From Bog-532 sp963742865 (GTDB lineage Bacteria > Actinomycetota > Actinomycetes > Streptosporangiales > Streptosporangiaceae): DNA of 64,000 nt. Shown one piece after another: positions 36,104-44,596 of this stretch. A program made the translations under genes and the position numbers. The stretch's first letter is position 1; each line of letters opens with the position of its first letter. The stretch is from the NCBI GenBank assembly GCA_963742865.1, contig CAVUNW010000081.1, positions 59,201 through 123,200 of the forward strand. Direction: 5' to 3'. The notes below the pieces were generated by a model, which searched no databases, was not told where the DNA came from, and saw only the letters and a list, made by a program, of their open reading frames with translations.

Positions 36104-36476
36104 GTCACCGGATCGCCGGGCCGGTCTGAGCGCCTCACCGTGTGTCTTCTCGGCGCTCCTTCACGTCCCACTCCCACCGCCTCATCCCCGTCCCACCGCG
36201 AAGATGAGCATGGCGGGGATGCCGTTTACGTTGTCGCCGACGCGTCGCGTTCCGCTTCTAGCGGGGCATTCCCGGGTCCCGGAGGCTTGCCGGGGTGTGC
36301 CCCAGGGGGTGGCGCCGGTCGGGTTAACCGCGCTGAACCGGATCGCGCGGGCGCGCCCGTTCTTCAGGATCGACAAGTTGACAATCGTGACCCGACCGGT
36401 TCGGACAGCTCGGTGAGGGTCATCCCGCGCGCCGGGGTGCTCGTAGAAGGCGGGCACTTCGTATTACCGTCATGGC
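36104..36476. other. Intergenic region before glnE
   Basis: 373 bases without a convincing gene. A 70-codon frame (36204-36416, plus) and a 91-codon frame (36182-36457, minus) overlap here; neither has a ribosome site or recognisable domain. No GlnR-type operator was recognised before glnE. Confidence 0.4.
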
Positions 36477-39400
36477 GTGAGCACCTGGGTGACTGGCACA
36501 CGGACGACGACGCTGGCGGGGCGGCTCGTCCGCATGGGGTTCGGCGATGCGGCCCAGGCCGAGCGCCTCGTGACCGCCGGCCTCGCCCTCGACGTCAGCC
36601 GCGGGGAACCAGGCGGCGCGATCCCCGGCCTTGGCGGGCCGCCCAAGGACGACGCCGTGCTGGAGGCGATCGCGGCGGCGGCGGATCCCGATCTCGCGCT
36701 CCGCGGGCTGGCCCGCATCATCGGAACCGACCGGACCACCGATGCCGGGGTCGCCGCGGACGTGGCCGAGATCCGGGCCGCGCTGCGCACCGAACCGGGG
36801 TTCAGGAAGCGCCTGATCGGCGTGCTGGGCGTCAGCGTGGCGCTGGCCGATCATCTGGCCCGGCATCCCGAGGACTGCTGCCTGCTGCGCGGCGCGGACG
36901 CGGTGCGGCGGCCCACGCCCGTCGCCCTGCGCGCGGCGCTGCTGTACGCGGTGGGCGCGAACCCGCTCGACGAGCACCCCGTCGCCGACCTGGCCGTCCT
37001 GGGCGGGGCCGACCCCGCGGCGGCACTGTGCGTCGTGTACAAGCGGCACATCCTGCACGTCGCCGCGCGCGACGTCACCGGCGTGGCCTCGACCGAGGAA
37101 GCCGCAAGCGAGCTCGCGGACATCGCCACCGCGGTCCTGAGCGCCGCGCTCGCGGTCTCCCGCGCGGAACTGCCCCCGGGCTGCCCGCCGTGCCGCCTCG
37201 CCGTGGTCGCCATGGGCAAGTGCGGCGGCCGCGAGCTGAACTACGCCAGCGACGTCGACGTAATCTTCGTGGCCGCTCCCGCCGATCCGGACCCCAGCGC
37301 CGGCACCGGGACCAGCCCCGGGGACGGGACCGCTTCCGGCGACGGAACCGGTTCCGGCGGCGACACGGACGCCGCGCTGCGGACGGCCACCAAGCTGGCG
37401 ACCGGCCTGATCGCGGTGTGCTCACGGCCCACACCCGAGGGCACGATCTTCCCCATCGACCCGAACCTGCGGCCCGAGGGACGCAACGGCCCGCTGGTGC
37501 GCACGCTGGCCAGCCACCTCGCGTACTACGACCGCTGGGCCAAGACGTGGGAGTTCCAGGCCCTGCTCAAGGCGCGCCCGGCGGCGGGGGACATGGAACT
37601 AGGCCAGGAATACGTCGACGCCCTGGCCCCGAAGGTCTGGCAGGCGTCCCAGCGGGAACGTTTCGTCGAGGACGTGCAGGCCATGCGGCGCCGGGTGGAA
37701 AAGACCCTGCCGGCCGCGCAGGCCGGCCGCGAGATCAAGCTGGGCCCGGGCGGCCTGCGTGACATCGAGTTCGCCGTCCAGCTGCTCCAGCTCGTGCACG
37801 GCCGGACCGATGAGTCACTGCGCAGCCCGTCGACGCTGCCCGCCCTCGCCGCGCTGGCCCAGGGCGGCTACGTGGCCCGCGACGATGCCAGCGACCTGGC
37901 CGACGCCTACCGGTTCCTCCGGCAGGTCGAGCACCTGCTCCAGCTCTACCAGCTGCGCCGCACCCACACCCTGCCCGAGGACCAGGCCGTCCTGCGCCGG
38001 CTCGGCCGGGCGATGCGCACCGCGGGCGGGCCGGACCTGGTTAACCAGCCCAGTCCGCCGCGGGCGAACGGTGGCCAGCTCAGCGCCGATCCCGCCGCCG
38101 AGTTCAGCGAGATGTGGCGGCAGCACACGTTCCAGGTCCGGCGGCTGCACGAGAAGCTGTTCTACCGGCCGCTGCTCGGCGCGGTGGCCCGGCTGCCCGG
38201 CGACGCGGCCCGGCTGACCCGGTCCGCGGCGCGCGCCCGCCTGGAGGCGCTCGGCTACGTGGACCCGGCCGGTGCTCTCCGGCACATCGACGCGCTCACC
38301 GCCGGTGTGTCCCGCCGTGCGGCGATCCAGCGGACGCTGCTCCCGGTCCTGCTCGGCTGGTTTGCCGACGCGGCCGAGCCCGACGCCGGGCTGCTCGCGT
38401 TCCGCCAGGTGAGCGACACGCTAGGGAGCACGCCCTGGTACCTGCGGCTGCTGCGGGACGAGACGAAGGCGGCCGAGCGGATGGCCCACGTGCTGGCTTC
38501 GAGCCGGTACGCGGCCGGCCTGCTGCTGCGGGCGCCGGAAGCGGTGGCCATCTTCGGCGACGACGCCGAGCTGATGCCGCGTTCGGTGACTACCCTGCGC
38601 GGCGAGGCCGAAGCCGCGGTGCGCCGGCACGAGGAACCCGAGAACGCCGTGGCCGCGGTCCGTTCCCTGCTGCGCCGCGAGCTGCTGCGGATCGCCGCGG
38701 CGGACGTGCTCGCCCTCCTCAAGCCCGCCGAGACCGCCGACGCGCTCACCGCCGTCGCCGCCGCGAGCATCGGCGCCGCCCTGGGCGCGGCCACGAAGAA
38801 GGTCGAGACGGAGCTGCGCGCCCCGCTGCCGACCCGGTTCGCCGTGATCGCCATGGGCCGGTTCGGCGGGCACGAGATGGGCTACGGCAGCGACGCGGAC
38901 GTCATGTTCGTCCATGACCCGCTGCCGGGCGTGGCCGAGGCGGACGCGGCCCGCGCCGCGCACGCCGTCGCGCAGGAACTGCGCCGGATGCTGGCGCTGC
39001 CCGGCCCGGACCCGGCCCTGGTGGTGGACGCGAACCTGCGGCCCGAGGGCCGGCAGGGGCCGCTGATCCGGACCCTGGCCTCCTACCTGGCGTACTACCG
39101 GCGCTGGTCCCGTCCCTGGGAGGCGCAGGCGCTGGTGCGGGCCGAGCCCGTGGCCGGCGACGCGAGCCTGGGCGAGGAGTTCACCCGCATGATCGGTGAG
39201 TTCCGTTACCCGGACGGCGGCATCGGCGACCAGGCGGTCCGCGAGATCCGGCGGATCAAGGCCCGCATGGAGGGTGAGCGGATGCCCCGCGGCGTCGAGC
39301 CGGCCCTGCAGGTCAAGCTCGGCCCCGGCGGCCTGTCCGACGTCGAATGGACCGTCCAGCTGCTGCAGCTCCGGCACGCGCACGCCGTCCCGGCCCTGCG

Positions 39401-39689
39401 GACCACCCGGACGCTCCCGGCGCTGGCCGCCGAGCGGCAGGCGAGCCTGATCGCCCCCGCCGACGCCGTCGTGCTGGCCGAGTCGTGGCAGCTCGCGGCG
39501 CGGATCCGGGACGCGGTCATGCTGGTCCGCGGGACCGCCTCGGACACGATCCCGGTCGCGGCCCGCGAGCAGGGCGCGGTGGCCCGCCTCCTCGGCTACG
39601 GCCCGGGCGAGGGCCAGGCCCTCGAGCAGGACTACCGCAAGGCCGCCCGGCGCGCCCGCGCCGTCATGGACCGCCTCTTCTACGGCTAA
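36477..39689 (+). CDS. glnE: Glutamine synthetase adenylyltransferase/deadenylase
   Basis: A 1070-residue bifunctional enzyme that adenylylates glutamine synthetase and removes the AMP. Two nucleotidyltransferase halves are visible. Half one has VVAMGKCGGRELNYASDVDV near residue 245 and IDPNLRPEGRNGPLVRTLAS; half two has VIAMGRFGGHEMGYGSDADV near residue 790 and DANLRPEGRQGPLIRTLASY. Each is followed by a KLGPGGLxDxE segment. A Gly/Ser/Thr-rich insertion (TGTSPGDGTASGDGTGSGG) interrupts the first catalytic loop region. GTG 36477 starts the frame, with weak ribosome signals. Its probable substrate, glnA, lies at 53.2 kb and keeps the target tyrosine. The frame is intact over 3.2 kb. Confidence 0.96.
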   Translation: MSTWVTGTRTTTLAGRLVRMGFGDAAQAERLVTAGLALDVSRGEPGGAIPGLGGPPKDDAVLEAIAAAADPDLALRGLARIIGTDRTTDAGVAADVAEIRAALRTEPGFRKRLIGVLGVSVALADHLARHPEDCCLLRGADAVRRPTPVALRAALLYAVGANPLDEHPVADLAVLGGADPAAALCVVYKRHILHVAARDVTGVASTEEAASELADIATAVLSAALAVSRAELPPGCPPCRLAVVAMGKCGGRELNYASDVDVIFVAAPADPDPSAGTGTSPGDGTASGDGTGSGGDTDAALRTATKLATGLIAVCSRPTPEGTIFPIDPNLRPEGRNGPLVRTLASHLAYYDRWAKTWEFQALLKARPAAGDMELGQEYVDALAPKVWQASQRERFVEDVQAMRRRVEKTLPAAQAGREIKLGPGGLRDIEFAVQLLQLVHGRTDESLRSPSTLPALAALAQGGYVARDDASDLADAYRFLRQVEHLLQLYQLRRTHTLPEDQAVLRRLGRAMRTAGGPDLVNQPSPPRANGGQLSADPAAEFSEMWRQHTFQVRRLHEKLFYRPLLGAVARLPGDAARLTRSAARARLEALGYVDPAGALRHIDALTAGVSRRAAIQRTLLPVLLGWFADAAEPDAGLLAFRQVSDTLGSTPWYLRLLRDETKAAERMAHVLASSRYAAGLLLRAPEAVAIFGDDAELMPRSVTTLRGEAEAAVRRHEEPENAVAAVRSLLRRELLRIAAADVLALLKPAETADALTAVAAASIGAALGAATKKVETELRAPLPTRFAVIAMGRFGGHEMGYGSDADVMFVHDPLPGVAEADAARAAHAVAQELRRMLALPGPDPALVVDANLRPEGRQGPLIRTLASYLAYYRRWSRPWEAQALVRAEPVAGDASLGEEFTRMIGEFRYPDGGIGDQAVREIRRIKARMEGERMPRGVEPALQVKLGPGGLSDVEWTVQLLQLRHAHAVPALRTTRTLPALAAERQASLIAPADAVVLAESWQLAARIRDAVMLVRGTASDTIPVAAREQGAVARLLGYGPGEGQALEQDYRKAARRARAVMDRLFYG

Positions 39690-39818
39690 CCCGATCGCTG
39701 ACGGCCAGGGCGGAAAATTTTCTCGAGGGGATCGGCGGGGCGATGTCCGGTCCGGGGGGCCGGTTCCGACGTCCCGGGTGAGAGGCACCGCCCCGGTGCC
39801 CGTCACGAAGGAGAACCC

Positions 39819-40241
39819 GTGAAGTACATGATCCTGGCGTACGGTTCGCAGCAGGACTACGACGCCCTGACGGGCCGGCCCGGCTCCGGCCAGCCCGCCT
39901 GGACAGCTGAGGACTTCGCCGCCATGGGGGCGTTCATGGAGAACTTCACCAAGGACCTGGCCGAGTCCGGGGAACTGGTCGAGACACGCGGCCTGACCGC
40001 GCCCGTGCACGCCCGGCGCGTCCAGCTGGACCACGGCGCCACCGTGGTCACCGACGGGCCGTACGCCGAGACCCAGGAAGTCCTGGCCGGCTACTGGATC
40101 GTCGAGTGCGAGAGCTTCGACCGCGCCACCGAGATCGCGGCCCGGCTGTCGTCCTGCCCCGGGCCCTCCGGGATCGAGGACCGGGCGCCGTTCGCGGATG
40201 TCCGGCCGATCGCCGACTCCCGGGACGAACTGGAGCTCTGA
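39819..40241 (+). CDS. YciI/DGPF-domain protein
   Basis: A 140-residue dimeric alpha-beta-barrel protein, KYMILAYGSQQDYDALTG at the start and TVVTDGPYAETQEVLAGYWI carrying the DGP(Y/F) signature. It precedes the ECF42 sigma gene by six bases, the standard pairing for this sigma group. GTG 39819 follows GAAGGAG. TCTCGA (39721) and CGATGTC (39741) upstream could be an ECF-type promoter, but spacing is short. Confidence 0.9.
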   Translation: MKYMILAYGSQQDYDALTGRPGSGQPAWTAEDFAAMGAFMENFTKDLAESGELVETRGLTAPVHARRVQLDHGATVVTDGPYAETQEVLAGYWIVECESFDRATEIAARLSSCPGPSGIEDRAPFADVRPIADSRDELEL

Positions 40242-40247
40242 CCGTCC

Positions 40248-41504
40248 GTGCCCGGCCGTGGCACCGAGGACACCGAGGACCTGCTGCGCACGCTGGCGCC
40301 GCAGGTCCTCGGCGCGCTCGTGCGGCGCTACGGGCACTTCAGCGCGGCCGAGGACGCGGTCCAGGAGGCGCTGCTCGCCGCCGCCCTGCAGTGGCCGGAT
40401 ACGGGGGTCCCGGGCAACCCGCAAGGCTGGCTGATTTCGGTGGCCGCGCGCCGGCTGACCGACCTGCTGCGGGCCGAGCAGGCCCGGCAGCGCCGCGAGG
40501 AGACGGCGGCCCGGCGGATGCTGCCCGGCGAGTGGGTGGCGCGCCCGGCGGACCACCCGGCGCCGGACTCCGACGACACGCTCATCCTGCTCTTCCTGTG
40601 CTGTCATCCCGCCCTGTCGGAGGCCTCGCAGATCGCGCTGACCCTGCGCGCGGTCGGTGGCCTGACCACCGCCGAGATCGCCCGCGCGTTCCTGGTCAGC
40701 GAGACGACGATGACCCGGCGGATCACCCGGGCCAAGCAGGCCATCGCCGACAGCGGCATCCCGTTCCGGCTGCCACCCGCACCCGAGCAGGCCGCACGCC
40801 TCGGCGCGGTCATGCACGTGCTGTATCTCATCTTCAACGAGGGCTATGTGGCCACGTCCGGGCCGGGCCTGCACCGCAGCGAGCTGTCCGGCGAGGCGAT
40901 CCGGCTCGCCCGGCTGCTGCACCGCCTGCTTCCCGGCGAAAGCGAGGTGGCCGGGCTGCTCGCGCTGATGCTGCTCATCGACGCCCGCCGCCCGGCGCGC
41001 ACCGGCCCGGACGGCGGACTGATCCCGCTGGCCGAACAGGACCGGAGCCGGTGGAACCACCGGTACATCGCCGAGGGCCAGGCCCTGCTGACGGCGGCCC
41101 TGCCGCGCGGGGCCACCGGCCCCTACCAGATCCAGGCGGCCATCGCGGCGCTGCACGACGAGGCGCACAGCGTGGACGCGACCGACTGGCCGCAGATCGT
41201 CGCCCTGTACGGGGTACTGATGCGGCTCGCCGGCGGCCCCGTGGTGTCGCTCAACCACGCCGTCGCGGTGGCCATGACCCGCGGCCCGCAGGCCGGGCTC
41301 GCGCTGCTCACAGAGCTGGAGGCCGGCGGCGAGCTCGCGGGGGATCATCGGCTCGCCGCGGTCCGCGCCCATCTGCTCGAGATGTCCGGTGACCGCACCG
41401 CCGCGCGCGACGCCTACGAGGCGGCCGCCCGTCAGGCCGCCAACCTCGTCCAGCAGCGCTATCTGCACACGCGCGCCGCCCGCCTGGACGGCTTATGCCC
41501 GTAG
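40248..41504 (+). CDS. ECF42-type RNA polymerase sigma factor
   Basis: A 418-residue extracytoplasmic-function sigma factor. Region 2 is VRRYGHFSAAEDAVQEALLA with GWLISVAARRLTDLLR, region 4 is TLRAVGGLTTAEIARAFLVS and TTMTRRITRAKQAI. A long C-terminal helical extension (DUF6596-like, including LGAVMHVLYLIFNEGYVATS and VALYGVLMRLAGGPVVSLNH) is characteristic of group ECF42 and replaces an anti-sigma factor. The DGPF partner gene is immediately upstream. GTG 40248 is the start. Confidence 0.92.
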   Translation: MPGRGTEDTEDLLRTLAPQVLGALVRRYGHFSAAEDAVQEALLAAALQWPDTGVPGNPQGWLISVAARRLTDLLRAEQARQRREETAARRMLPGEWVARPADHPAPDSDDTLILLFLCCHPALSEASQIALTLRAVGGLTTAEIARAFLVSETTMTRRITRAKQAIADSGIPFRLPPAPEQAARLGAVMHVLYLIFNEGYVATSGPGLHRSELSGEAIRLARLLHRLLPGESEVAGLLALMLLIDARRPARTGPDGGLIPLAEQDRSRWNHRYIAEGQALLTAALPRGATGPYQIQAAIAALHDEAHSVDATDWPQIVALYGVLMRLAGGPVVSLNHAVAVAMTRGPQAGLALLTELEAGGELAGDHRLAAVRAHLLEMSGDRTAARDAYEAAARQAANLVQQRYLHTRAARLDGLCP

Positions 41505-41514
41505 CACTAAGGGG

Positions 41515-42381
41515 TCACAGGTAGCCGTTGGCGCGGAGCAGGCGGAGGGCGTCCACGGTGAGGTAGCCGCGCCACTCGCGCTCGGCCGCGGGGGACCAGG
41601 CGAACCAGTTGAACGTCCAGCCGCCGTCCTCCAGCTGGGCGTGGGCCAGGTGATCCAGGTGCGCCTTGATCGTCGCCTCGCCGAACAGGGCCCGCCCGAG
41701 TGAGTCCGGCAGCGGCGCGAAGTCCAGTGGCGAGTGCACCTCTCCCGGCGCGCCGGGGTCGAGCGTGACGATCCCGCTGTCGGTGATGAGCGGCGCGATC
41801 TGGCCGAAGACGGCCCGCGCCCGGTCGCGGTCGGGAACGTACTGCAGGAAACGCAGCACGCTGAGCATCCCGTAGGGGGTGGGCTCGGTGATCTGGCCGA
41901 TCTGGGACCACATCACCTCGGTGGCCCGGTCCAGCCACGGGTGCTGAACGCGCCGGGCGTGCAGCGTCCCCGCGATCAGGCCGGTGATGATCAGCGACGC
42001 CGGGCGGCCCTCCTCCGGAACCCACCAGGGCGCGTGCGGCCAGCCTTCCTGGCCCGCGTCCGCGGCGACCGCCCCGCCCCCGGCCGGGGCGGTGGCCTCC
42101 AGCCAGGCGCACGCGCCCGTGACCAGGTCCTCGTCCCACACGCCGGTCTCGTCCAGGATCCGCAGGGCCATTTCCACGGCGGCGGTCTGGCTGGCCGGGG
42201 CGCGCACATCCGGTTCCAGGGCCTGGCCAAAGCCGTGGTCCGGATTGCGGTACGCGGCCACGGCGTCCCGCACGGGCTGTGCGCCGCCGCCCTCGAAGAG
42301 CCGCTCGTAGCGGCGGCGGTCGATCACCCGCGCGTTCGCGGCCAGGAACTGGACCGCCTTCTCGATGTCTGGAGTCGTCAT
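41515..42381 (-). CDS. Terpenoid-cyclase/squalene-hopene-like fold protein
   Basis: A 288-residue protein whose repeated helical segments resemble prenyltransferase/squalene-cyclase repeats. Examples are VAAYRNPDHGFGQALEPDVR, AAVEMALRILDETGVWDEDL and AQLEDGGWTFNWFAWSPA. The DxDD-type catalytic acid motif is not evident, so it is probably not a cyclase. Function unknown. ATG 42381 follows GGGATGGGA; it diverges from the AraC-type gene over 56 bases and may be its target. Confidence 0.75.
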   Translation of the reverse strand: MTTPDIEKAVQFLAANARVIDRRRYERLFEGGGAQPVRDAVAAYRNPDHGFGQALEPDVRAPASQTAAVEMALRILDETGVWDEDLVTGACAWLEATAPAGGGAVAADAGQEGWPHAPWWVPEEGRPASLIITGLIAGTLHARRVQHPWLDRATEVMWSQIGQITEPTPYGMLSVLRFLQYVPDRDRARAVFGQIAPLITDSGIVTLDPGAPGEVHSPLDFAPLPDSLGRALFGEATIKAHLDHLAHAQLEDGGWTFNWFAWSPAAEREWRGYLTVDALRLLRANGYL

Positions 42382-42437
42382 GGTCCCATCCCACCGCACC
42401 GGTCCCGCCGCCGTCTTGAACGAAACGGCCATCCGCT

Positions 42438-43251
42438 GTGACACGTCCGCCTGACAGTGGGCATCCTGAATGGGTGGACTTCTCCGTGGGCTACCGGGAG
42501 TGGGCGCCGCCCGCCGCGCTGCGCCATGCCCTGGCCTGCCTGTGGGTTCAGGTCGTTCCCGGCAACGGCCCGCCCCGGACGGGCCTGGTCCTGCCCGACG
42601 GCTGCAGCGACCTCATCTGGGAGCGGGGGAGGGGGGCGTTCGTGGCCGGCCCGGACACAGGCCCGGCACCGACGCTGCTGGCGCCGGGGACGGTGTTCGC
42701 CGGGATGCGGTTCCGGCCCGGCGCGGGCGGCGGCGCCCTGGGGGTCCCGCTCAGCGAACTGCGTGACCTGCGGGCCGATCTCGCGGACGTGCGCCGCGAC
42801 CTGGCCCGCCAGCTTCCGGCCACATTGGAGCCCGCGGATGCGGTCAGCGCGCTCACGGCCGTCGCCGGGCACCTCACGGTCGAGCGGCCGCCGGACGCCG
42901 CCATCCTGGAGGCGGGCCGGCTGCTCGGCCACCCCGCCGCGCGCGCCGAGGACGTCGCCGCCCAGGTGGGCCTGAGCGGGCGTCAGTTCCGGCGCCGGTG
43001 TGAGGCGGCCGTCGGCTATGGCCCCAAGACGCTGCAGCGGGTGCTGCGATTCCGCCGGTTCGTCTCGCTGGTGGATTCCGCCGGATGGGCCGCGGGAGGG
43101 GCTGCCGGGGGGCCCCGCAGGCGGGCCGGGGCGCCTGGCCCAGGCCGCCGTGGACAGCGGCTACGCGGACCAGCCGCACCTGACCCGGGAGACGATCCGG
43201 CTGGCGGGGCTATCCCCGGCCGCGCTGATCCGGGAACGCGTCGGGGGCTGA
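42438..43251 (+). pseudogene. AraC-family regulator, frameshift in DNA-binding domain
   Basis: A transcription regulator with an N-terminal DUF6597-like domain (WVDFSVGYREWAPPAALRHA, TGLVLPDGCSDLIWERG) and a C-terminal AraC helix-turn-helix. The first HTH is in the main frame (VAAQVGLSGRQFRRRCEAAV, LQRVLRFRRFVSLVDSAGWA). The second HTH (AQAAVDSGYADQPHLTRETI, then LAGLSPAALI) is in another frame. The shift lies within 43090-43130 among G/C runs; the uncorrected frame ends at 43256 with junk. GTG 42438 is used as start. Confidence 0.78.
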
Positions 43252-43402
43252 CTTAAGTACCGCGACGGCATCCGTGGAAGGTGGCGAACGAGCGCGTTGA
43301 CCTGCGGCTAGCGCCTGACTACTCTCGCTCCTACTGCTGCTGGTCGACCGGGCCCCGCAGCGGTTCGGGCTCTCCGCGTCCCGGCCGAACCTGCACATGT
43401 GC

Positions 43403-43609
43403 TTCACCGACTACCTGCGGCTGCGGATGGGGTAGCCCCGCTTCGGCAACGCCCGCAGCGTCCGGAACGAACTGGAAAGTGCCCGGCTCCGGCACGCGTA
43501 TCGTCTCGCCGCCGATCCGGAGCGGCACTGGAGTAAAGACGACCTGATGCGCCTTGAGCCGCCGGACATCCTGCCCGGCCGCGACTGGCGATCCGGCGAT
43601 CCGCCGTAG
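43403..43609 (+). pseudogene. C-terminal relic of an AAA ATPase (CbxX/CfqX-like) with nonsense codon
   Basis: One frame reads FTDYLRLRMG, then TAG at 43433, then PRFGNARSVRNELESARLRH and WSKDDLMRLEPPDIL to a stop at 43607. The FGNARSVRNELE segment is the sensor-2/arginine region of CbxX-type AAA ATPases. TAG stands where a Gln (CAG) would be expected. No Walker motifs remain upstream. Confidence 0.5.
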
Positions 43610-43623
43610 CTGCTGCGCCGTAA

Positions 43624-43675
43624 CTAAGACTCCGGCTCGGCGATCATGCCTAAGACTCCGGCTCGGCGATCATGG
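43624..43675. repeat. 26-bp tandem duplication at a gene end
   Basis: 43624-43649 and 43650-43675 differ only in the last base. The unit contains the stop and last seven codons (MIAEPES) of the neighbouring acetyltransferase gene. Confidence 0.95.
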
Positions 43676-44489
43676 CGGTGCCGATGCGCCGGAAGCCCAG
43701 CCGGGCATAGACCCGGGCCACGTCGTCGTCCGAGGCGGACAGGAAGACGGTCTGCACCCCGCGCCGCAGCGCCTCGCGGGCCAGGGCGGCAGTGACCGCC
43801 CCGCCGAGCCCCACCCGGCGGCTGCCCGGCAGCACGCCTACCCCGGTGATCTCCGCGACCCCGCCCAGTGGCTGGCAGCTGCCGGCCGCCAGGGGGCCGT
43901 CCGGGCCGAACGCCGCCGCCAGTACCGATTGCCCGGATCGGAGCCGTTCCCGCAGCATGTCCATGGCGCCCTCGTCGTGGTCGGCGGCGATCTTGTCGCG
44001 CTCGATCGCGCCGGCCAGGCCCACCGCCGTCCCGGGATGCCCGAACGCGACCGCCGGGACCGCCCAGATCCGGTCCAGTTCGGGCTCGTCGGGGGAGACG
44101 AGGCGCACGGTGATGCCGGGCTCGGTCACCGGCGCCGGGGCCAGCCTGCCGAGCACCATCAGCGGGTGCGCGCGTGCCGCGAGCCCGGCGCCCGGGGCCG
44201 CGGCGGTCATGCCCGGCGACGCCTCGTCGATCCACTCGAAGGACTCCGGGATCAGCAGTTCGCGCTGCCGGGCGCGGACGGCCCGGATGTCCTCTGCGGT
44301 CACCGTCCTCCCGGGGACTTCAGCGGGCAGGCGGGGACGCGCGTAGTAGGGCCATCCCGGCCCGGTCGGGACGAACAGCACCAGCGCACCGTGCTCTTCC
44401 GCGCGGGCCCGGCGCCGGGGCACCGCGTCGCAAAATGCATCGATCCGTTCGATGGCGGCGGACTCGTCCACATCCCTACTCAACCCCAT
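43650..44489 (-). CDS. GNAT-family N-acetyltransferase
   Basis: A 279-residue acetyltransferase. The C-terminal half carries the fold: GITVRLVSPDEPELDRIWAV, GGVAEITGVGVLPGSRRVGL with the acetyl-CoA loop, and VFLSASDDDVARVYARLGFR. The N-terminal 140 residues form a second, weaker GNAT-like region. Substrate unknown. The 3' end has been duplicated in tandem, leaving the protein unchanged. ATG 44489. Confidence 0.85.
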   Translation of the reverse strand: MGLSRDVDESAAIERIDAFCDAVPRRRARAEEHGALVLFVPTGPGWPYYARPRLPAEVPGRTVTAEDIRAVRARQRELLIPESFEWIDEASPGMTAAAPGAGLAARAHPLMVLGRLAPAPVTEPGITVRLVSPDEPELDRIWAVPAVAFGHPGTAVGLAGAIERDKIAADHDEGAMDMLRERLRSGQSVLAAAFGPDGPLAAGSCQPLGGVAEITGVGVLPGSRRVGLGGAVTAALAREALRRGVQTVFLSASDDDVARVYARLGFRRIGTAMIAEPES

Positions 44490-44596
44490 GAAGGGAGCCT
44501 ATGCACGTCAATAGTCCTCCCGTGGTGTCGCGATGACACAGCTGCGCATCACTAACGCCGTCCGGGCTGGCCCCCGGACGGGCACGACGGCGGCAG

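Noticed and set aside
36182..36457. Overlapping 70- and 91-codon frames before glnE
   Set aside because: No ribosome site, no recognisable domain, and both strands are open; not enough to call a gene.
39721..39747. ECF42-type promoter (TCTCGA and CGATGTC)
   Set aside because: Spacing of 14 bases is shorter than usual for ECF promoters and the -35 element differs from TGTCGA; kept only as a remark.
38421..41468. 1015-codon minus-strand open frame
   Set aside because: Antisense to glnE, the DGPF gene and the ECF42 gene; no domain, compositionally a shadow.
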